Of a stretch of DNA of 64,000 bases, positions 12,385-24,469 are shown in pieces. The translations under genes were made by a program, and so were the position numbers. The notes beneath the pieces were generated by a model that was given only the letters and a program-made list of their open reading frames with translations, did no database searches and was not told the origin of the DNA. Numbering within the stretch: position 1 is the stretch's first letter; each line of letters begins with the position of its first letter. This DNA comes from Epiperipatus broadwayi (lineage: Eukaryota > Onychophora > Udeonychophora > Euonychophora > Peripatidae), in contig JAQFVV010006309.1 in the NCBI GenBank assembly GCA_028023455.1, positions 3,883,482 through 3,947,481 on the forward strand. Reading direction: 5' to 3'.

Positions 12385-12629
12385 TAGATAAACCATAATC
12401 AAGCTGACTGCCCATTAAGACCCATGTAATGTTTCATTAATTTTCTGTTTATTATGTGGAGTTTATAATCCCTCATATTAATGCAATTTGTTAGGAAGAC
12501 CAAACTTTTTAATCTCATCTATCTTTCAGTTCTCTAATGCTATTAAATATCTTTTTAAAATTAAAAGCATATATACAATAAATGGCCTTTACTGGAACAC
12601 TTCATGATGATAATGGTATTATATGTTCA

Positions 12630-13085
12630 AACATCACAGGATCACCATTCTTTTTGCTTACACAAGCTGTTTTTCACAGAGGCAAAACTCTCCATACAGT
12701 AGCACCACTCAGTGTAAGACCAGAATATTCAATGGATGCAGGAATGTTTGTGCATAAAATCCCTATGTAATGCCTAATCATCCAATATCCCCAAACTAGT
12801 TTCTAGTTTGTGGCTTTCATCAGTGAGGAGCCTTGGATCTGAGTTAGTTAAAAAAGTAAAAAGGTGGCTACTGGAGAGTTGCATTAGATCCTAAGATCTA
12901 GGTGCAGTGCTCAGATCCAAGGTACCTCACTGATGAAAGCCACAAGTTAGAAACTAGTCTGAAAATATTGGATGAGTAGGCATTAGATAGGAATTTTATG
13001 CACAAATCTTCCTGCATCCATTGATTACTCTGACTTGCACTCAGTGGTGCTACTCTATGGAGAGTTTTGCCTCTGTGTATTATAT
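12630..13085. repeat. Family A foldback, long form
   Basis: Begins ACATCACAGGATCACCATTC, with CTTACACAAGCTGTTTTTCA next. Arms as in 11140-11480, with a longer loop that contains GGTGGCTACTGGAGAGTTGC and GATCCTAAGATCTAGGTGCA. The right arm closes at CTATGGAGAGTTTTGCCTCTG. The 62-codon ORF at its left end is not a gene. Confidence 0.85.
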
Positions 13086-13424
13086 GTTCAAGGGAAACAA
13101 CTTCTTTTTAAAATTTTGTAGCTCAAAATTTTTTTGGATGCTGGTAATTATATAATTCCTGATCAATTTTCATTTGCTGACAAATATACATTTTTGGAAA
13201 ATTAAGCAATATGCTTTGACCCACTGTAAAGGAAGTATGTTACTACCCCAAGATATTCTTGAATGGATTGCAACAATTCAAATAAAAATAACATTCTGCT
13301 TTTAGTGCTAACAGAAAATCATCAAGATGAGGTGTTTTTTCATTTTTCAGGCAGATGATAGTTTATCTTTTTAGTTATATTATTAATACATTGCACAGGC
13401 TTAAACCTGCATTTATATATGTGG

Positions 13425-13760
13425 ATTCGAACTCAGACTTTCACACAACCTACTACTCTCAGTGCCATCTTATATTGCTGCCCCACCTGATCACACACAT
13501 GTTGAAAAGATAAATAATCACCAATATACATATTTCATGCTAAACCAGCAATCATCAGTTGGTCTAGATTACTATCCTCATACATATATATAATCCAGTG
13601 CTCAGATTTATATTAAGATAGCCAATCTTCATACTTTAATGGACAGGCTTCAAAATATTCCAACTCACAACTTTTCAGCCTTCCATTTCATTGAAAATCT
13701 GATGATGGAATGTTCAAAGCCCTTGTTAGTGCCAAGGTTGTCATCCAAAATTCCTATAGA
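13425..13760 (-). repeat. tRNA-like SINE, family S2
   Basis: On the minus strand the unit ends GAAAGTCTGAGTTCGAATCC, a good B-box (GTTCGAATCC). It contains the family blocks GTGTGTGATCA, GAAATATGTATATTGG.GAT, and GGACAGGCT...CTGATGATGGAATG...CCCTTGTT. Related units at 9170, 9491, 15205, 24405, 24905 and 26735 carry the same B-box end (GTGTTCAAATCCC in the 26735 copy). Confidence 0.6.
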
Positions 13761-13984
13761 AAATCTTTTATAATGGATTCTCCCATTTATGTGGCATAAG
13801 AACTTCCTTGAATATGCTGTTTTCTGGTTTATTACTATAAAACATTTTTGATCAACATTTTTAACTGATACTTTTGTTGTTACTATAGTTACCTGCTAAA
13901 TATGTTTGCTCTTTTGAAGTTTTTATTTAGCCTTGATTATATTTCCAAAATATTCTATTTATTTTTTTATTTAAATCAATAATA

Positions 13985-14330
13985 ACAGTATCAAACTGTC
14001 CATACAGTACTGCACTCAAGTGCAAACCTTGGTAATCAATGAATGCAAGGTTTGAGCATAAAATTCCTATCTAATGCCTCCTCTTCCAATTTCATCAGCT
14101 TGGATTTGAGATCACTGTGCTTAGATCTTAGGATTTAATGGAACCCTCCAGCAGCCATCTTTTATCTATTTAGTCAACTATAATGCTAGGTGCCAATATG
14201 AAAACACAATAATGTTTTCAACCCAAGCTTATTCGCTTACATAATCATATAGATCTGAATGGAGAGTTTGCTACTCCTATTAACAGCTTGTGTAAGCATA
14301 TTAAATAATAATCACATGATGTTTTGATGG
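13985..14330. repeat. Family A, degenerate
   Basis: Family words in order: AACTGTCCATACAGTA, GGTAATCAATGAATGCA, CATAAAATTCCTATCTAATG, then the loop text (AACCCTCCAGCAGCCATCTTT) and ATCATATAGATCTGAA. It closes with ACAGCTTGTGTAAGCATA and ATCACATGATGTT, the inverted outer end. The right arm core is lost. Confidence 0.7.
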
Positions 14331-14579
14331 TTTTAAATCAATAATTTACTTGAATTCATGCTTATACTTTTTTGTTTATAGATTCATTTAGCTTAGTCTA
14401 GCTTTTCTTTGCATTGAGACTGCATTCTATGCATTTTGAAAAATGCAGTCTATTATATCAAGCGTCCTTCTTCTAAAATCTTTTTTTATTAGTTTTCATG
14501 ATTTTGAATTTAGTTTTTTTTGTTTGATATATGTCTAATTAAATCATTTTTTCCAAAAATGACTAATGAAATGTAAAAT

Positions 14580-14885
14580 AAAACCATCAAACACCACATG
14601 ATCACATTCTTAGGCATACACAATCTGTTTTTCACAGAGGCAATACTCTCCATACAGTAGCACTACTCAGTGCAAACCAGATTAATCAATGGATGCAGGA
14701 ATGTATGCATAAAATCCCTATCCTAAGATCTAGGTACAGTGCTCTCAGATCCAAACCTCATCACTGATGAAAGCTAAAAGATAGAAACTATTCTGGGGAT
14801 ATTGGATGAGTAGGTACTAGATAGGGATTTTATTCACAAACCTTCCTGCATCCATTGATTACTCTGGTTTGCATTGAGTGGTGTG
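14580..14885. repeat. Family A foldback
   Basis: Begins ACACCACATGATCACATTC, GCATACACAATCTGTTTTTC, AATACTCTCCATACAGTAG. The left arm is shortened and the right arm is complete to CTCTGGTTTGCATTGAGTGG. The outer right end is missing. Confidence 0.75.
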
Positions 14886-14934
14886 TGAAATGTAAAATAT
14901 ATAAACTTCTAAATTTAATAATGATATTGTAGAT

Positions 14935-15115
14935 AATATTTACTGAGACTATAACCTCGATAATACGCATATAAAATGCGATAGTAGGGATCTCTACAGG
15001 TGGTTAAAACACCTGTAGAGGTCCCTACTATCGCATTTTATACGCATATTATCGAGGTTATAGCCTCAGTAAATATTACTTACGTAATCAATGTGCGTTT
15101 AATAAATTTATAATT
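14935..15115. repeat. Near-perfect 143-bp palindrome (family H)
   Basis: AATATTTACTGAGACTATAA, CCTCGATAATACGCAT, AAAATGCGATAGTAGGGATC, TCTACAGGTG, loop GTTAAAA, then the inverse, with only a few mismatches (14935-15077). The right flank ACGTAATCAATGTGCGTTTA belongs to the family too, because the reverse complement recurs beside the half copy at 40970-41080. Confidence 0.9.
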
Positions 15116-15204
15116 ACAACTTTAAATTAATGATATTGTATTGGATTCTTTCCTGAAACAACTATTTAAACTGAAATACAGGCTTATATACCTGTATCAA
15201 TATA

Positions 15205-15315
15205 TGTAATATATAGGGTATATGAGCACAGACTTTCACACGACCTACCACTCTCCACTCTATCTCATAACACTGATGCACTTGAACACATATATGGTGA
15301 AAAGATAAATAACTG
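15205..15315 (-). repeat. Family S2 fragment
   Basis: Matches the S2 end: ATATAGGGTATATGAGCACAG, then ACTTTCACACGACC and CACTCTCCACTCTATCTCATA. The same words occur in the palindrome at 9165-9290. It breaks off after CACATATATGGTGAAAAGA. Confidence 0.6.
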
Positions 15316-15319
15316 TTTT

Positions 15320-17525
15320 ACTGTTATGAATTTACTAATACTCAAACTACTATTAAACAGTGACATCCAAAATTTGTCTTTTTTATTTATAACATCAAAT
15401 TAAATTGTGCACAATTTTTCTGGTGATTGTGAAGTAATCAATTTGATTAACATTGTGATGAGCATAGTTGAATTCACATGATTTTGTGACACACCAATCA
15501 CAATTTCATGCATTCCCATGAAATGATCACTTTCCTTATATTAGCATTTGTTTTTATATCTATTTTGTTAATCACATTTTTCCAATTCAATGTTATCACT
15601 CCTCATCTTCCTTGCATAGGAAAATACAATTGTAAAGTGATGTACTCATAGGCTAAAAGTCCACTCTGTCAGTTCCAGTGATTGAACCTCATATCATCAG
15701 TCAAATGACAAACCATTTGATTATTTTCTTTTACCACTCTTCTTAGAATTTATGATTAACCATGAACATAGTAATATTCATCATTTTTTGTGTGTGTCTA
15801 CTGCACTTTGCTTCAAAGTTATCTTTTTCTTTCTTGTCTAAACTGTATAAAGTAACTGGTCTTTCACACTGATTGAATCTTATTAGAATAATCAACTTTT
15901 ATATAAATTTCTACTTAATAAGCTAATTTTAAAAGAAAAAATATAGCACTGGTTGGCATCTGTTTCTTATCTTTTTATAAATAGAGGAATGTATTCCAAT
16001 CATTGGTTTTCTCTCTTTGAAACCATTTTGCTAAAACAAAATTGTATCTTAAGTTGTTTGGGAAATCATACATTCAATTGTTCAAATTGGAGGGTTGATC
16101 TTAACAGTTCCATTTAACTGACCCGCTATTTTTTATATTATTCTGAAGGAAGTTTTAGATCTTGAGTCTGCCACTCTTATCATATGATTTGGCAGTCTTA
16201 GAGTGGCATATTCTGTTGTTCAAGGTCCATAAATCATGGCCAGCTCTGTCACTTATAGTTTGTTGAACTTCTATGCAGTAAAACCATTTGATCATATTTT
16301 TACTATTTGTTGCCTCTAAATCATACAGAAAATCCCTTCCTGTGAAATTCAATGATTCATAAATTTCCAGATATTATCATTGCTAAATTATTTCAGTATA
16401 GATTAATATCTATTTTTATACAGAAGCTAATCAGTCAAAAGTTAGTCATTGGGCCTGATGCTGTATCATGCCTATTGATTTCACTCATCGCTTACATTTT
16501 ACCATTTGGTTAAACAGTCATAAGAAATATATAGTTTGAAAAATTATCATGCAATTTGAATCCATTTCTTCTATTTTTCCTTTGAATCTAAAAGTAAAGA
16601 TATTCATACTAAAATAACTAATGATGGAGTTTTTATAAATGCTTTTCACTATTGATTGTAAATCTTATAAAAGAAATTACTTTTAACATATTTCAAATGA
16701 CAAGATGTTTAACATTCTCGTATCTTTTTTTTAAACAAATGGATGAAAAATTTTATATTCAAGGCTTTTACTTATTATTATATAAAATTAAATAAAAAAA
16801 CTTATGGTAATGTGGCAGTTAAATGAAAAGTAATTTTATAGCTCCACATTTTAAAGCATTTATTGTAAAATAAGATATTGTATAATTAATAATATCCTAT
16901 TCCTGAAATGTAATTTGTGACAATGTTGGATCACAGTCCTTAAATAAAATCAATCACTTCAAGACCTATAATTAAATTTATTCAATAAAGCAGTAGTCAG
17001 TAGAATATTTTAAAGAAATAATTAGATGAACTGTATATTTTTGTTTCTATCTTCAGATTTTAACTTCAAGTTTGTTGAGAAGGTAAAGTTTTCAAATTTG
17101 TTGAGAAGGTAAAGTAATTGTATTTTTTCTTAAATGTATTAGAAAAAAATTCAATGTTTAATTACTGCAATTCAATTAGCTATGCTGTCATTACATCTAA
17201 TTTATTATACGTACATGAACATCCTATCATTATAACATAAAATGCATTAGAAAATTTTCATTTGAGGATACTCTATAAAAATTTAAAAAACCCAATGGCA
17301 AATCATAAGTCAAATCAATATGTTCTTCAAGTTGCTGGATCTGCGTCTATAAAGTCCACTATTGAAAAATCACATTTAAACACTGAAACAAATGAATAAT
17401 ACGACTGCCTAAAAAGTGTTTTATGATAGACTTGAACATGGTTTTCAAGAAGAGACTGATCTCATTTGCATTATAATAACTTAAGGAGATTCTAAAAAAG
17501 TTCTGTGTTGCTTATTTTTATACAA
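15320..17525. other. AT-rich spacer with one unassigned frame
   Basis: The minus strand 16155-16352 is open (GRDFLYDLEATNSKNMIKWF, YDKSGRLKI) with fairly ordinary composition, but no splice sites or known domain, so I leave it uncalled. A 21-base direct repeat lies at 17067-17110 (TTTGTTGAGAAGGTAAAGT). Otherwise nothing seen. Confidence 0.5.
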
Positions 17526-17529
17526 TAAA

Positions 17530-18170
17530 CATCACATGCTCACCATTTCTTATGCTTGCTTATAACTGTTATTAAAACAGGAAAAACTCACTATATGTAT
17601 TGCCACACACTGCAAGCTAGAGTACAATGGATGCCAGAAAGCTTCTGCATAAAACTCCCATCTAGTGCCTACTCATCCAATATCCCCAGACTAGTTTCTG
17701 GCTTATGGCCTTCATCAGTAAGGCACCTTGGATCTGAGAGCACTGCACCTAGATCTTAGGATCTAATGCAACCCTCCAGCAGTCACTTTTTATCTCTACT
17801 TAACTACAAAACTATGAAACTTAAATTGAAAATGCCTTAATATTTTCAATCCAAGCTCATTAGCTTAGATAATCATATAGGTCTGAACCCAGTTCAGCAC
17901 TCATACATTTTGGTGTCTTTGGTTCTTCAATAACCACAGCCACCACCATCCTATTAAAGCAGGATTGGTTTTAAGCCAATAAACATCACACGATCACCAT
18001 TTCTTATGCTTGCTTATAACTGACGAAGGCCATAAGCCAGAAACTAGTCGGGGATACTGGATGAGTAGGCACTAGATAGGGATTTTATGCACAAGCCTTC
18101 TGGCATCCATTGATTATTCTAGCTTGCTGTGTGTGGCAATATGTGTAGCGAGTTTTGCCTGTTTTGATTG
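17530..18170. repeat. Family A, two head-to-head units with 250-bp spacer
   Basis: Left unit 17530-17790: outer end ACATCACATGCTCACCATTT, AAACTCACTATATGTATTG, core CCAGACTAGTTTCTGGCTTA. Right unit 18020-18165: the core and arm inverted, ending GAGTTTTGCCTGTTTT. Just before the right unit, 17983-18020 repeats the outer left end (ACATCACACGATCACCATTT, CTTGCTTATAACTG) in the same orientation as the left unit and then jumps straight into the inverted core, as if a second copy were fused there. Confidence 0.8.
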
Positions 18171-19582
18171 TTTTTACTGGGAAGATATGGTAGATAATAG
18201 AATCCATTAGAATGCTAGAATTAAACACAATGTTGAAGTCACAAAGAATATGTAAATTAAAAAGCAGCATTGCAAAATAGTAAATAAACTGAAGAATAGA
18301 ACAGCATGTTATGTGTATTTGTGTTTTACGTATTAATTTATATAATCTTTGCATAATTCATTTCTAATGTATTATTATTTTGTTTAACATTTTCTTCTTG
18401 GAATTTGAACAGCCGTATTTGTTTACATACTCAAAGCAAAGAAAAATATATTTGGAAATATGAAAAGACAGAGGAATTTAATTTTCATCAGAAAAATATT
18501 TTTAATCACAAGACATGCGTAGAAAGTCATTTTAAAAACTAAAAAAGCTTCTAAGCAATAAATCTGATTTATTTATATGTTCATTTTTCTAGCATTTTGA
18601 ATCAAGTTTACTATTAATTATGATTTTGGAATACTGAATGTATCATGTTTCTGTAAAAAAAAAATCAACACTTGTTCAATTCTTTTTTGTTTTGTTTGCT
18701 TGTTTGTTTGTTTTTATTTGATTTAAATTATTTGTACCAGCTTTCATGAATAAAATATTTTATAAAATATAACATAAATAATATATACCCTGATAGCTCA
18801 AATTATGAGTAGAACTTAAACACAAATAGTATAATATTAAAATTGATGACATGTAAATTTACAACTTAGTAAAAATGAAATTACTCTTATATCACAATAA
18901 ATAAAAACTTAAAAAATCATTTATAAATAATATATCGTAAAATTGTTTGGATACGTTACACGCAGCAATGACATAAAAAAAGATTGCAAAATCATTTTTA
19001 AAAATGTTTAAATATATAGAATATACAAGAAATAAAAGACTGCACAATTTTTACAAAGAGTGATCCTTTATAAGTCAATATTAACGGATGTATTTTGCTT
19101 TGGATTTTTTTTTTTTATAATTAAAACGCACATACACAAAACCGTAAAAAATGAAAAATATTATCATTTCATAACATATGAGTTTCCGGGTGACAATTTA
19201 CACTTCAAAAAAAAAAAAAAAAATAGGGAAAATTTTTACTTTTGTAGTTTGGCTTTTTTTCCAAAAAAAAAAAAAAAAGAATATAAAATATAAATCTTAA
19301 AAAAAAAAAAAAAAGTATAAATTATTTTCAATCACAAATACATTACTTACATAGCACAAAGATATACAAACAATTAAAAAAAATAATGATAAAAATATTA
19401 AGTAAAATCATTTCTAAAGAAAAAACAGTAAAATAGTTACTGGTTAATTCAAATATCAAAAACATTTTTAATTCTCCAATAATATTTTTTTCCATGGCCA
19501 CAAAAGCAAATAGAAAAAGGTTTAATTTTAAACGTAATGAGTATGACTGTTTTTCATCTTCAAAAACACAAATAGAAAAATA
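18171..19582 (-). other. ABCG 3' flank / probable 3' UTR, A/T-homopolymer rich
   Basis: This lies downstream of the ABCG stop codon on the minus strand. It is very AT-rich, with several runs of 12-16 A or T (19208-19222, 19262-19278, 19299-19313). A plus-strand reading frame here is only low-complexity K/F/Y and is not a gene. Several reverse-complement AATAAA-like hexamers occur in 18570-18720, but I cannot choose the polyadenylation site. Confidence 0.4.
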
Positions 19583-19727
19583 TTAAAGTTTCATGCGGCG
19601 AAGTTGGACATAAGCAATGATTAATAATAAAGCAGTTATAATAATTAGTGCCACTTGTAGATTCCAAAGATCCCATTTAGTTTCATATGGTATATCCTGC
19701 CACTGAAGAAATGTTTCTCCTGTTAAA
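19583..19727 (-). CDS. ABCG-family transporter, last coding exon
   Basis: Seen: the acceptor is ATTTTTACTCTAG. The exon begins with the third base of a codon and reads LTGETFLQWQDI, a charged linker with WDLW, a hydrophobic segment (VALIIITALLLIIAYV) and a short basic tail LRRMKL before TAA. Known family: ABCG2-type proteins end with TGEEYL, GI, WGLW, one last transmembrane helix of type VALA...IAYL, and a short cytoplasmic tail. Spacing and order agree over the whole exon. Inference: this is the C-terminal helix of a plasma-membrane ABCG half-transporter. The first base T joins the TG of the exon at 62680-62747 to make TGT (Cys), where ABCG2 has a conserved loop cysteine. An upstream in-frame extension to 19861 is probably intron: it crosses the acceptor and has no family similarity that I see. 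Confidence 0.82.
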
Positions 19728-19984
19728 CTAGAGTAAAAATATTGTTTATTAAAATTGATAAAGTTATATAGTAATTTAATACATAAAAAAACATCTAAAC
19801 TCAATACATTCTTAAAACATATAAATATAGATGTACAAAGCAAATATTTCTCAAGATGCATTGCTAGCAGAATTGGGCTTCGTAAGCTGGCCCAAAACCT
19901 TACTCATACATGTCTTCATTGTCATAGTTTATTATTCATTCATAGCAAACTACAGTACTATAATTTAATTTATAACGTATAGCG

Positions 19985-21820
19985 TTGCTTGAATGCATTT
20001 ATTTGATAATGTCATCCAGGATAAATGTTAAAGATTATTTAGTAATCATTTTATTAAGCTATAAATTATTATTTTTTAGCTGATATATAAATTTTAAACT
20101 TAATTAAAGGTTAATATATCAGTTATTAAATCCAGCATAAAAAATATTCAATTAACACCGACTACTCGACTACTATTTCCTACTACGAGTGATATATTCA
20201 ATGTACAATAAAACCTGTAAGCATGATACACTTTTAAAACATGTGAATAAAGATGTATTAAGATAATGAAACTAATTTTGACAAATCTAGATTAGTTTAT
20301 AAATAAATCACATGAGGGCAAACCATGCCAATTCAACACCAAGAATTTTCAATTTGCTGCTAAAGCAACCTTTTATTTAACTGAAAAAGTTACCACTTTT
20401 TTATGATGCCTCGACACAGCAGATTGAATAGGTTTTGGCTACTTTCACATGAATAAAATTATATGTATAAAGTAATAAATTTAATCAGCCATTCAAGCTA
20501 TTATGTGCTTTTTTACGAGTGTTAAATAATAAATGAGTACTTCCACTTCCAACACAAGATATAGTATTTAGGAAAGAATAAAATGAATCCACTTATTCAA
20601 TCCAACCCAAATGCTTATATATGGGCAAATCTTAAGTACTGTAAGTGAAAGTGTGAGGAGAGACTACTCACTTTAAACCACTGTTTACAATATCTGAATG
20701 ACTGACGTCGACTAAATTATCTAGAATTTACTAGATGTCATTCACAAATGAAACTTTAAACATATGTAAATAAACATTTATTTTAGCACAATAGCTTGAA
20801 TGGCTGATTAAATTTATTACAATTAGAAACAGCGCTAAAAATAAATGTTTATTTACATATGTTTAAAGTTTCATTTGTGAGCGACGTCTAGTAAATTCTA
20901 GATAATTTCGTCGACGTCATTCATTCAGATATCGTAAACAGTGGTTTAAAGTGAGTAGTCTATCCTCACACTTTCACTTACAGTACTTAAGATTTGCCCA
21001 TATATAAGCATTTGGGTTGGATTGAATAAGTGGATTCATTTTATTCTTTCCTAAATACTATATCTTGTGTTAAATTGAGAGAGTGCAAATTTCTCAAGTG
21101 CTTATGACAACCAACAGCCAATCAAATCTTAAGCACTGGGACAGAAAATTTAACAAGAAAAGAGCGGTTCACTCTCTTCTTTACTTGTCTTTCTATATAT
21201 CCAAGCCAGTCCAAAGTACTTATATTTGAAAGCATGAATCTTAAATATCATCACACTTAATTCACTGAGTTCAAATTATAAACATACAGCGTGAAATCTT
21301 TCGATTTACTACGCAGTAGTTTTTTCGATGTTATAACTTTGCAGCAATATATGTAAATAATATTATTTTATAAAGCGCAGTCGATATTGAAATTAAATTA
21401 AGAGAGTGCAAATTTCTCAAGCGCTTATGACAACCAACAGCCAATCAAATCTTAAGCACTGGTACAGAGAATTTAACAAGAAAAGAGTGGTCCACTCTCT
21501 CAATTTAATTTCAATATTGACTGCGCTTTATAAAATAATATTATTTATATCTTGTGTTGAAAGTAGAAGTACTCATTTATTATTTAACACTCGTAAAAAA
21601 GCGCACAATAGCTTGAATGGCTGATTAAATTTATTACAATTAGAAACAGCACTAAAAATAAATGTTTATTTACATATGTATAAAGTAAATAATCCCCCAA
21701 GATGTATTTCTAGAAAAACCAGCTTTCATCAATTGGCCCAGATTAGCTTAATAAAATGATTAGCAAATAATCTAACATTTACCCTAGGCAATATTGATAA
21801 ATTAAGTGCATTCAAATAAT
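19985..21820. repeat. Large nested palindrome
   Basis: The outermost left arm at 19985-20058 is complementary to 21745-21820 (AGCTTAATAAAATGATTAGC, GTGCATTCAAATAA). A ~310-base inner left arm at 20440-20790 (CAGCCATTCAAGCTATTATG, CACTTATTCAATCCAACCCA, GTGAAAGTGTGAGGAGAGAC, TAAACATATGTAAATAAACA) is complementary to 20835-21075 and then, beyond a ~475-base insertion, to 21545-21640. The loop (20791-20835: AGCTTGAATGGCTGATTAAA, CAATTAGAAACAGCGCT) is repeated directly at 21605-21655, so the right side holds a second unit. Confidence 0.8.
21074..21548. mobile_element. Insertion inside the 20440-21640 palindrome, with internal repeats
   Basis: It interrupts the right arm and is bracketed by a 13-base direct repeat TATATCTTGTGTT (ending 21072 and 21560), like a target duplication. 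It contains a ~107-base unit twice in direct orientation (21075-21180 and 21398-21507: AGAGAGTGCAAATTTCTCAA, CAACCAACAGCCAATCAAAT, AGCACTGG.ACAGA). Each unit ends CACTCTCT, the inverse of its start. The second unit sits between inverted arms (21352-21398 and 21502-21548: AATAATATTATTTTATAAAG, CGCAGTCGATATTG). Confidence 0.65.
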
Positions 21821-21879
21821 ATCATAATTGCTAATTGAATTGTAATATAATAATTTATTTACAATTTTTTAAAAATTAA

Positions 21880-22130
21880 GGGCAGGATGGCTCAGCTGGT
21901 TATTAAAATTCAATACTCAAGAATCTAAGGATCCTGGTTCAATTCCCATGCTAGTACTGTCACTGGTCAGGCCAACAACATCTGAAGAAGGGAGAATAAT
22001 ACCTCTTGAAATGTTGTTCATATTCTAAACTATGTGCTATTAGTAACAGTTGAATGTATTTGGAATATTTAAATAAAGTTAAATTTTTCTTAAGACATTC
22101 AATACTTATATTAGATGATGGAAATAGTCT
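21880..22130 (+). repeat. tRNA-derived SINE, family S1, copy 1
   Basis: The 5' head looks like a tRNA: A-box TGGCTCAGCTGG at 21888-21899 and B-box GGTTCAATTCC at 21936-21946, 36 bases between them. A unique body follows (ACTGTCACTGGTCAGGCCA, CTGAAGAAG..GAATAAT) and then an AT-rich 3' part ending GATGATGG.AATAGTCT. The same unit occurs in reverse at 48862-49131. The body is not tRNA-like, so this is a SINE rather than a tRNA gene. Confidence 0.8.
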
Positions 22131-23734
22131 AAACAATAAATTCAACTAAAACACCCTCATCACAAACCTTCAGGAAAACACTAAGGGTATGCCTGTTTAC
22201 AGCTTTTGATTCATTAAGCCTTAATTGGGATTTTTTTTGATTACTGAATAAAATACCTATGTAACTTCATTCCCAAATTATTATTTTTTAAAAAATAAAA
22301 TAAATTCAAATAAAATACTACCACATATATTAATGAAACTTAAAAATTTTCTCACCTTCTAATCAGACTTAGAATTCTTTTTCATTATTCAGGCCCTAGT
22401 TAACATGTTTATCCAACCAGTATTGATCAGTAAATGGGTATCTAGATATTCTTAGTTACAGAATAAATCAAGGGTGAAAAAATACTCAAATTCATGGCAT
22501 TTGGGGAGCTTTGTAAGTAGTGATATCTTCTGTATTTCTCTATGGGTGATGTTGGGAAGGCTTTTGCCTACAGAGGCTTATTTAAAAGCTGACTTATTTG
22601 AAATATATTGTAATAAGAATGGATTTTAAATTGAACTTTTATCATTCAGATAAAATAGTTTTTATATTTCACTATCTACTATATATTATGGTATAGCTAT
22701 TAAAAGAAATGAATTCAGAGATACTGGTCACAGATCCACTCACAAATTATTAGACAAGTCAATTTCTCCCAAAATTGATGCCCTTGATATAATCACTAAG
22801 ATAGATTATCCCAACCATATGTCCCAGTTAAATTCATTATTAAATAAATAACAAAGATATAATATCAAACAAATTTACCTCTAGGAGGAACAGGTAATGA
22901 AAATGTAACTACTAGTAGATGTGCCTGTGGCAACATGTGATTAAGAAAAGAGAGAAGAGGATGCCTTGGATAGTTGATCATGAGGATGTAATAAAAATTC
23001 CTCCAAGATCAAATTATATACATTCTTTTAAAAGAGATTTGTATTCAATTACAACTATTGGTTCGTTTTTTAATAAGTAAAATCATATACACTTAATGAT
23101 ATGAGTATTCAAACATATATCTTAATAGTTTGATGTTATTAACTTACAAAATATTTAATGCTGTCACACAAATATAATCCTCATTACATCAAATTTTGCC
23201 CAAGTAAAGCAAATATAAATGATGATTATTCTAAACTTTCACTAATTAAAAATTTATCTTTGACTTATTCGATCAATAAATAATAGAAGATAATTCTATG
23301 GATAAAATAGAACTTAAATCAAACTAAATTTGATATTTGAATCACAAGAATTAGGAAAGTGCTCTTTTTGTACTAACACATATTAAAATCAGAGGAGGGC
23401 TGAAATCTATTTTTAAGCATAAATTATTCAAACAAAATACAAAAAAATATGAGTAATGAAAATATATTTATAATTACAATTTCCAGAAATAGAGCTTATG
23501 GGACAACTTTATTCTTATTTTGAATAACCAACTCAGTTTCAATAACTGATAATAATAATCCTAAAGAAGTTACTTTATTTTTTCCTTGTCACAAATAAAA
23601 CAACTAAATAACTTACAGTCTGTGCAGTTTAAAGAGATATTATTTTAGTTAACAGTGAAGTCTTATATAAATGCAGCACTCTGTTTTTTTTACAATTTCT
23701 ATATTACTCATTATAAGTTTTAAAAAAATAGTTT
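22131..23734. other. AT-rich spacer in the putative intron
   Basis: No repeat family of this window and no ABCG-like exon found on the minus strand. Confidence 0.5.
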
Positions 23735-24105
23735 CCAGATGAGTGCTTAATAAATTTATATCCTGTGATTCCCTTTCTAACATTTCCAGATGAGTTTTAA
23801 GCTGATGGTTTTCATTAGTTAGGGGCTGGGGAGTTTGAAACAGTGCACATGGACTTTTGGGATCTAATGCAGCCTCCTTTTGGCAGGCATCATTTATCTC
23901 TGCTATAATATCAAGCTATTAATTCAAGCTAAGCTAAAAACATGTTTTTAATATTAGCCAATTGATTGTATAGTCATATAGATCTAAGACCAATTCAAAT
24001 TCCATATATTGTATCCTTAGTTTTTCTAACAATTATAGGTGTCTCTATTCTGTGGCCAGAATTTGGTATAAACCAATAAAATATCACTTGGCTCTAACAT
24101 ACATA
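23735..24105. repeat. Family A, old degenerate copy
   Basis: Only the core and loop side remain: TTTTCATTAGTTAGGGGC, TTGGGATCTAATGCAGCCTC, TTTATCTCTGCTATAATATC, GTCATATAGATCTAAGACC and AACCAATAAAATATCACTTG, in the order seen at 17700-17985. Confidence 0.55.
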
Positions 24106-24469
24106 TTGCTTTAGTTTTGATTATGTAGTTCTGTTTATTAATTCTTTTTTTTATTTACAAACTGGTATTTCAATTTTTAGAGTAATTTTGTTTATTGTTG
24201 TGCAAGTATTTAATAAAATTTGTTAAAAATGGAATAGAAAAAAAATCTAAAAAATAAAAGATGGCATGGGGTATAGAAGTGTTAAAAGAAAGATTCTTTT
24301 ATCAGATTAATCCGTTTTTTTTGAAGGAATATTAACTAAAAATTAAAATTTTCTAAATATTTTTAATAATATTCGAATACAAGTATAATGTATATACTGA
24401 ACTTTAGATATAATTAGAAGGAACTTGAACACAGACTTTAAGGTCCCTTCAGCTATCTGCTCCATCTTA

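Noticed and set aside
9165-15077. CRISPR-like or phage-like repeats
   Set aside because: Repeats are inverted, of several families and separated by kilobases. The window is clearly eukaryotic.
16155-16352. 65-codon minus-strand frame with ordinary composition
   Set aside because: No recognisable domain, no splice signals and no second copy. Left as unassigned.
19060-19293. 77-codon Lys/Phe-rich plus-strand frame
   Set aside because: It is created by A and T homopolymers in the ABCG 3' flank.
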